Positions 60,861 through 64,000 of a stretch of DNA of 64,000 nt are shown here, piece by piece; positions within the stretch are counted from its first letter, which is position 1, and each line of letters begins with the position of its first letter. Source of the stretch: Undaria pinnatifida (Eukaryota > Sar > Phaeophyceae > Laminariales > Alariaceae); the NCBI GenBank assembly GCA_012845835.1, contig JABAKD010000020.1:10366488-10430487 (forward strand), read 5' to 3'. A program made the translations under genes and the position numbers. The notes under the pieces were generated by a model, which was given only the letters and a program-made list of their open reading frames with translations, was not told the DNA's origin and searched no databases.

Positions 60861-62117
60861 AGAGAAGAGTTTATGTTTAGTTACGTCCGTGTTGTGTATC
60901 GTGTGGCCAACCTGCACACCCGTACACAACGTTGAGAAGTGAGTGTGGTCCATGCTTGCAAACACAGCTGACATGGCTCGCCCTGAAGGCTATGTGCATT
61001 TATGTGCAGGACGGGTATGTATGTTATGCAACAAACTTCCTGCCGGTCGTTTTTGGCCAATTTCAACTTTGCAAGAGAGTCATCCCGCACTACGTCGTAG
61101 GGGTGCGGCAGAAGTTTCTGAGTTCCCAAGATGAGCTCAAAATATCGCCCGAAACATGCCTCCGAAGGCGTTCGTTCGCGCAACCCGACCATTTTTTTTT
61201 CTGTGCGCAAGTCCTGGAACAAATATGCTCGTAAAATGATCATACTAACCGATAGTTCCAGACTTGAGGAGCCTAACCGGTCACAAACATTTAGTCTAAC
61301 AACCGCAACCCCTACCGTGGGATGACTCGAGGCTCAGACCAATCCGACCCCAGACGTACCCGTATCCCTATCCCCAAAACCTTTGGGGGGAGTCGAGGTC
61401 GACAGGGAGGGGCAGTCGCGCGGGTCCGCCGCATTGTTAGGCGGCGTTTTTCTAGTAAAGCCCGAGCGGCTAAAGGCCAGTCCCGACCAATAAGACCCAA
61501 GACGGGCACGGTATTTGTGCATGTAATATCCATCCTGTACGTGGGGTGAGCAATATTACCTTGCATGGGAATGGCCCCAAGGAGGCGTTACCGTTTTGTA
61601 AGCTCTTGATATCTTGTGTACCGTATTCCGCACACAGCTCACACGGCAGTACATACATGACACAGGGAGCTGCTGCAGCAGTATGATAAAAGTCAGCCTT
61701 TGCCTGTCCGCTGTCAACCCTTTAGGGCCCATGTTGAGCGATACAAAAAAATGATGAGTCGATATTTTTCAACCTTCCACCAAGAGCGAGCAGAAGTACG
61801 ATAAGTACGACGTATGTGCGTATTATATCATCTTGCTCCGTGCGTGTCGTACATGTTCTTCCGTTGCACGTCGGACATATCTCCTACCTAGTCGTACCCC
61901 AGCAGCCCGGGTCGGTTCTTGTGGCCGGTACGACGTGTAGTCGTCCGTATTTTTCGACATGTTTCCCCTTCCGTATGACGTCCTACGCGAGGGATTCACG
62001 TCGCCCTGGTGGCGTATCAGGTTATCCTCGAGCCTGGTATAGGTCGCGTTTTTAGGCGGGAAAGCGTAGTATTTCCCGGACGAATTTTGATTTCACTTGG
62101 TTTTTCGGATCTTCCTA
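60861..62117. other. Spacer with one dispersed repeat
   Basis: 61,340-61,500 is the second copy of the repeat at 6,880-7,060. The remaining sequence has no recognisable gene or element. Confidence 0.45.
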
Positions 62118-62190
62118 GGGCTCCAGCACCTTTGTGTGACCACGGACTCTAGATTATCGACAAGAGTTGATGTGAGAAAACAGCAACAAC
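62118..62190 (+). mobile_element. LINE 3' end fragment with AAC tail
   Basis: GTGTGACCACGGACT, GATTATCGACAAGAGTTG and ATGTGAGAAAACAGCAACAA match the LINE terminus at 63,390-63,450. It is directly followed by GGTTTCGTGAGTTCGAGCCC, which carries a B-box-like GAGTTCGAGCCC. Confidence 0.65.
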
Positions 62191-62470
62191 AGGTCGGTTT
62201 CGTGAGTTCGAGCCCCGCCGAGTGCATACTCGTATAAATTCGTTGGGACTTTTTCGTGTGCACAAATTGACTTGCGGAAAGCGCGAGAGCGTGAGTTAGC
62301 AACACTCGATGAAAAATCGACGAGCAGTGGGATTGCTGAATCCTATGCGCGATAAAAATTGAAAACAAGAACCGGGGGGGGAAATGGACGACACCTGTGA
62401 CCACGGCTTGTCCAGAAGCTGGAAAGTGAAAGTGTGAGAAAAAAAAAACTGCCGCCCGCGGTGCGCGCAC

Positions 62471-63453
62471 GGCAGATGGTTTCGACGAGTAGAGGAGGGA
62501 GCCGAGTTGTTCATGCGGGATTGACATGAAACGGAGAGACGCAAAGCTGCAGAGCGACGCGCAAAGGCTGCGGCAGCGCCATCCACCGTCGGCATCTCTA
62601 AGCGGCCGGGGGGAGGGGGAAGGGGGGGGGGGGGGGGAGGGGGGGAGGGGAGGAAGGGGGGAAGGGGGGAGGAGGGGGGAGGGGAGGAAGCGGGGAACAG
62701 GGGGGGGGAGGGAGGGGGGGCGTCATGCCTAAGAGACTGAAGTCTGGGTTTGGCCATCATCGTCTTGAAAGTTGTGGGCCTTCCAATGGCCGTCACAAGA
62801 TAGCGTAAGACCGCCCTGACTTTTTCGCCATGTGGCGTTCTCTCCCCAGTTCCATTGATGATGCACTTGATACCCTCTATGAGCCCCATGCCGTCTTTAG
62901 TCAGCTCTAGGGTCTGCTAGTATAACATTTTTTTTCTCTTTTCCTTTCCTTGCTTCCTCTTCTTGTTTTGTCTTTTCTTGCTTTTCTTGTCTTGTCTTTT
63001 ATTTCCTTTCCTTTTTCTTTTCTTTTTTTCGCTTTTTTATCTTTTTTTTCCTTTCCTTTATCTTCTTTTCTTTTCTTTGTTTCTTTCTTCCAATTGACTT
63101 GCGTCTGCTGTTGTGCGTATGCGTAGTGATAGATACTACGTGTAATATATACGTGGTAGTATTTTTTGGGTGGCAAGCGGTATAGTCGGTTTTTCCAGGC
63201 GCGAGTAATGAGACGTATGCACCGGTATGGACCTGGCACATCGTAGGCTGACTCCCGATTTCACTTTTATATGTTTCTGGTGGAGGCATGAATTGCGTCA
63301 GCTGTGATATACCTGGTATGCGTGTACCACCTTGGGTTGCTTGTGTTTTTCCATGGGGTATTCCTCAGCTCCAGAGTGACTGGAGCCTGTCGTGTGACCA
63401 CGGACTTGATTATGCGAGTTACTGTGAGAACAACAACAACAGCAACAAGGCTC
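62471..63453 (+). mobile_element. LINE copy, 3' part, plus strand
   Basis: It is the inverted counterpart of 53,803-54,690: GGCAGATGGTTTCGACGAGT, CATCCACCGTCGGCATCTCT, a G-rich tract (62,605-62,720), TTGGCCATCATCGTCTTGAA, a pyrimidine-rich stretch (62,930-63,080), the 3' stem-loop (63,368-63,386) and the tail (AAC)4AGC. It is 5'-truncated at about 62,471 and contains no reverse transcriptase. Confidence 0.8.
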
Positions 63454-63559
63454 TTTCCACTTGCAAGACTCGTAGAAATCAGTTGTCCGCCGTAATATCT
63501 CTATTACCACATCAATAATGTGACCTGAAGCTACGATGGTGCGGCGGTACCCGGTACCC

Positions 63560-63905
63560 TTACAGCTGTAGCTCCCTCTGGTATTATGCCATACAGACAA
63601 GCGGACGCACACACAAGCTCAGGGACGCACACACAAGCTCGCTCGTGATTTCCTCCAGGGTTGTCGTTCGTACCCTATATACGCTCTGGTATGATGTGAT
63701 ACAGACGGACCGACACCCAAGTTACCTCGTGGTTTCCTCCTGGGTGTTCATTCGCAAGACGTACGTATCAAGAGTTCCGCACACGCATTCATTGCGCATA
63801 TTGTTTTTGCTTTCCACCCAAAATCGGATGGGATACCCTCTGCGTAGATGTTGTACAGACGGACAGACACACAAGTACGCCTTGGTTTCTCAACTCTGGT
63901 TTCTT
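63560..63905. repeat. Degenerate tandem units (ACAGACGGACMGACACMCAAG)
   Basis: Three to four units share CTCTGGTATGATGTGATACA or similar, then ACAGACGGACNGACAC-CAAGT and GTGGTTTCCTCC. Units start near 63,575, 63,680 and 63,830. No gene; the window ends in TACCTGGT. Confidence 0.6.
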
Positions 63906-64000
63906 GCGCTTTTCTTTTCGCCAATTATGCCACCTGTTTTATGCTCGGTATTTGACAATTTTGCCGCCTAGAAAGTAGACTATGCTACCGAATACCTGGT

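Noticed and set aside
62191-62225. tRNA 3' half (GAGTTCGAGCCC) after the LINE tail
   Set aside because: No 5' half or acceptor pairing; the order LINE tail then B box is the reverse of a SINE.

Overview
Eukaryotic nuclear DNA. Protein-coding sequence is split by GT-AG introns of 0.3 to 3.5 kb. There are no operons or ribosome binding sites, and more than half of the window is transposon debris and simple or tandem repeats. The glutathione S-transferase, the LINE and LTR element types and the repeat-rich introns fit a stramenopile alga, perhaps a brown alga, but the sequence alone does not prove this. No rRNA, CRISPR array or confident intact tRNA was seen.

Layout. 1-600: remnant of a non-LTR retrotransposon (LINE). 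600-5,800: no convincing gene. 5,829-16,208: a decayed Ty3/gypsy-type LTR element on the minus strand. Its 3' LTR is cut into three pieces by two separate insertions, one of which carries a further Harbinger-like MITE. 16,209-16,560: a foldback repeat. 17,471-25,732: a six-exon glutathione S-transferase gene (+) whose introns hold (ATCA)n, (TGTC)n and several dispersed repeats. 26,358-28,383: a histidine-triad (HINT-type) nucleotide hydrolase gene (+) with a roughly 550-bp (CCTTG)n tract in its last intron. 28,541-36,783: one LINE copy (-), interrupted by a 4.29-kb Ty1/copia element with a perfect 5-bp target duplication and by smaller repeats; the same kind of ATGATGTCATC-rich minisatellite lies on both sides of the block. 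37,224-37,432: a candidate first exon (+). 39,734-44,315: Ala/Gln/Pro-rich and Gly-rich minus-strand exons, probably one nuclear-protein gene. 44,978-52,252: a tesmin/TSO1/LIN54-like CXC-domain gene (-), four exons, 621 codons in the model given. 53,195-53,601: a hAT-type MITE with an 8-bp target duplication. 53,803-54,997 and 62,471-63,453: two more LINE 3' ends in opposite orientation. 57,493-58,401: the first two exons of a type II membrane protein (+), possibly a Golgi sulfotransferase. 60,804-60,860: a candidate terminal exon with a poly(A) signal.

The recognised host genes (thiol conjugation, purine phosphoramidate hydrolysis, cell-cycle-type DNA binding, possible Golgi sulfation) are ordinary single-copy types and show no common pathway. 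The less ordinary signals are the nested transposon structures, a conserved LINE 3' stem-loop followed by AAC-type tails, decayed duplicates of coding-exon sequence beside two genes, a GC-AG intron, and strong over-representation of the motif TACCTGGTA.
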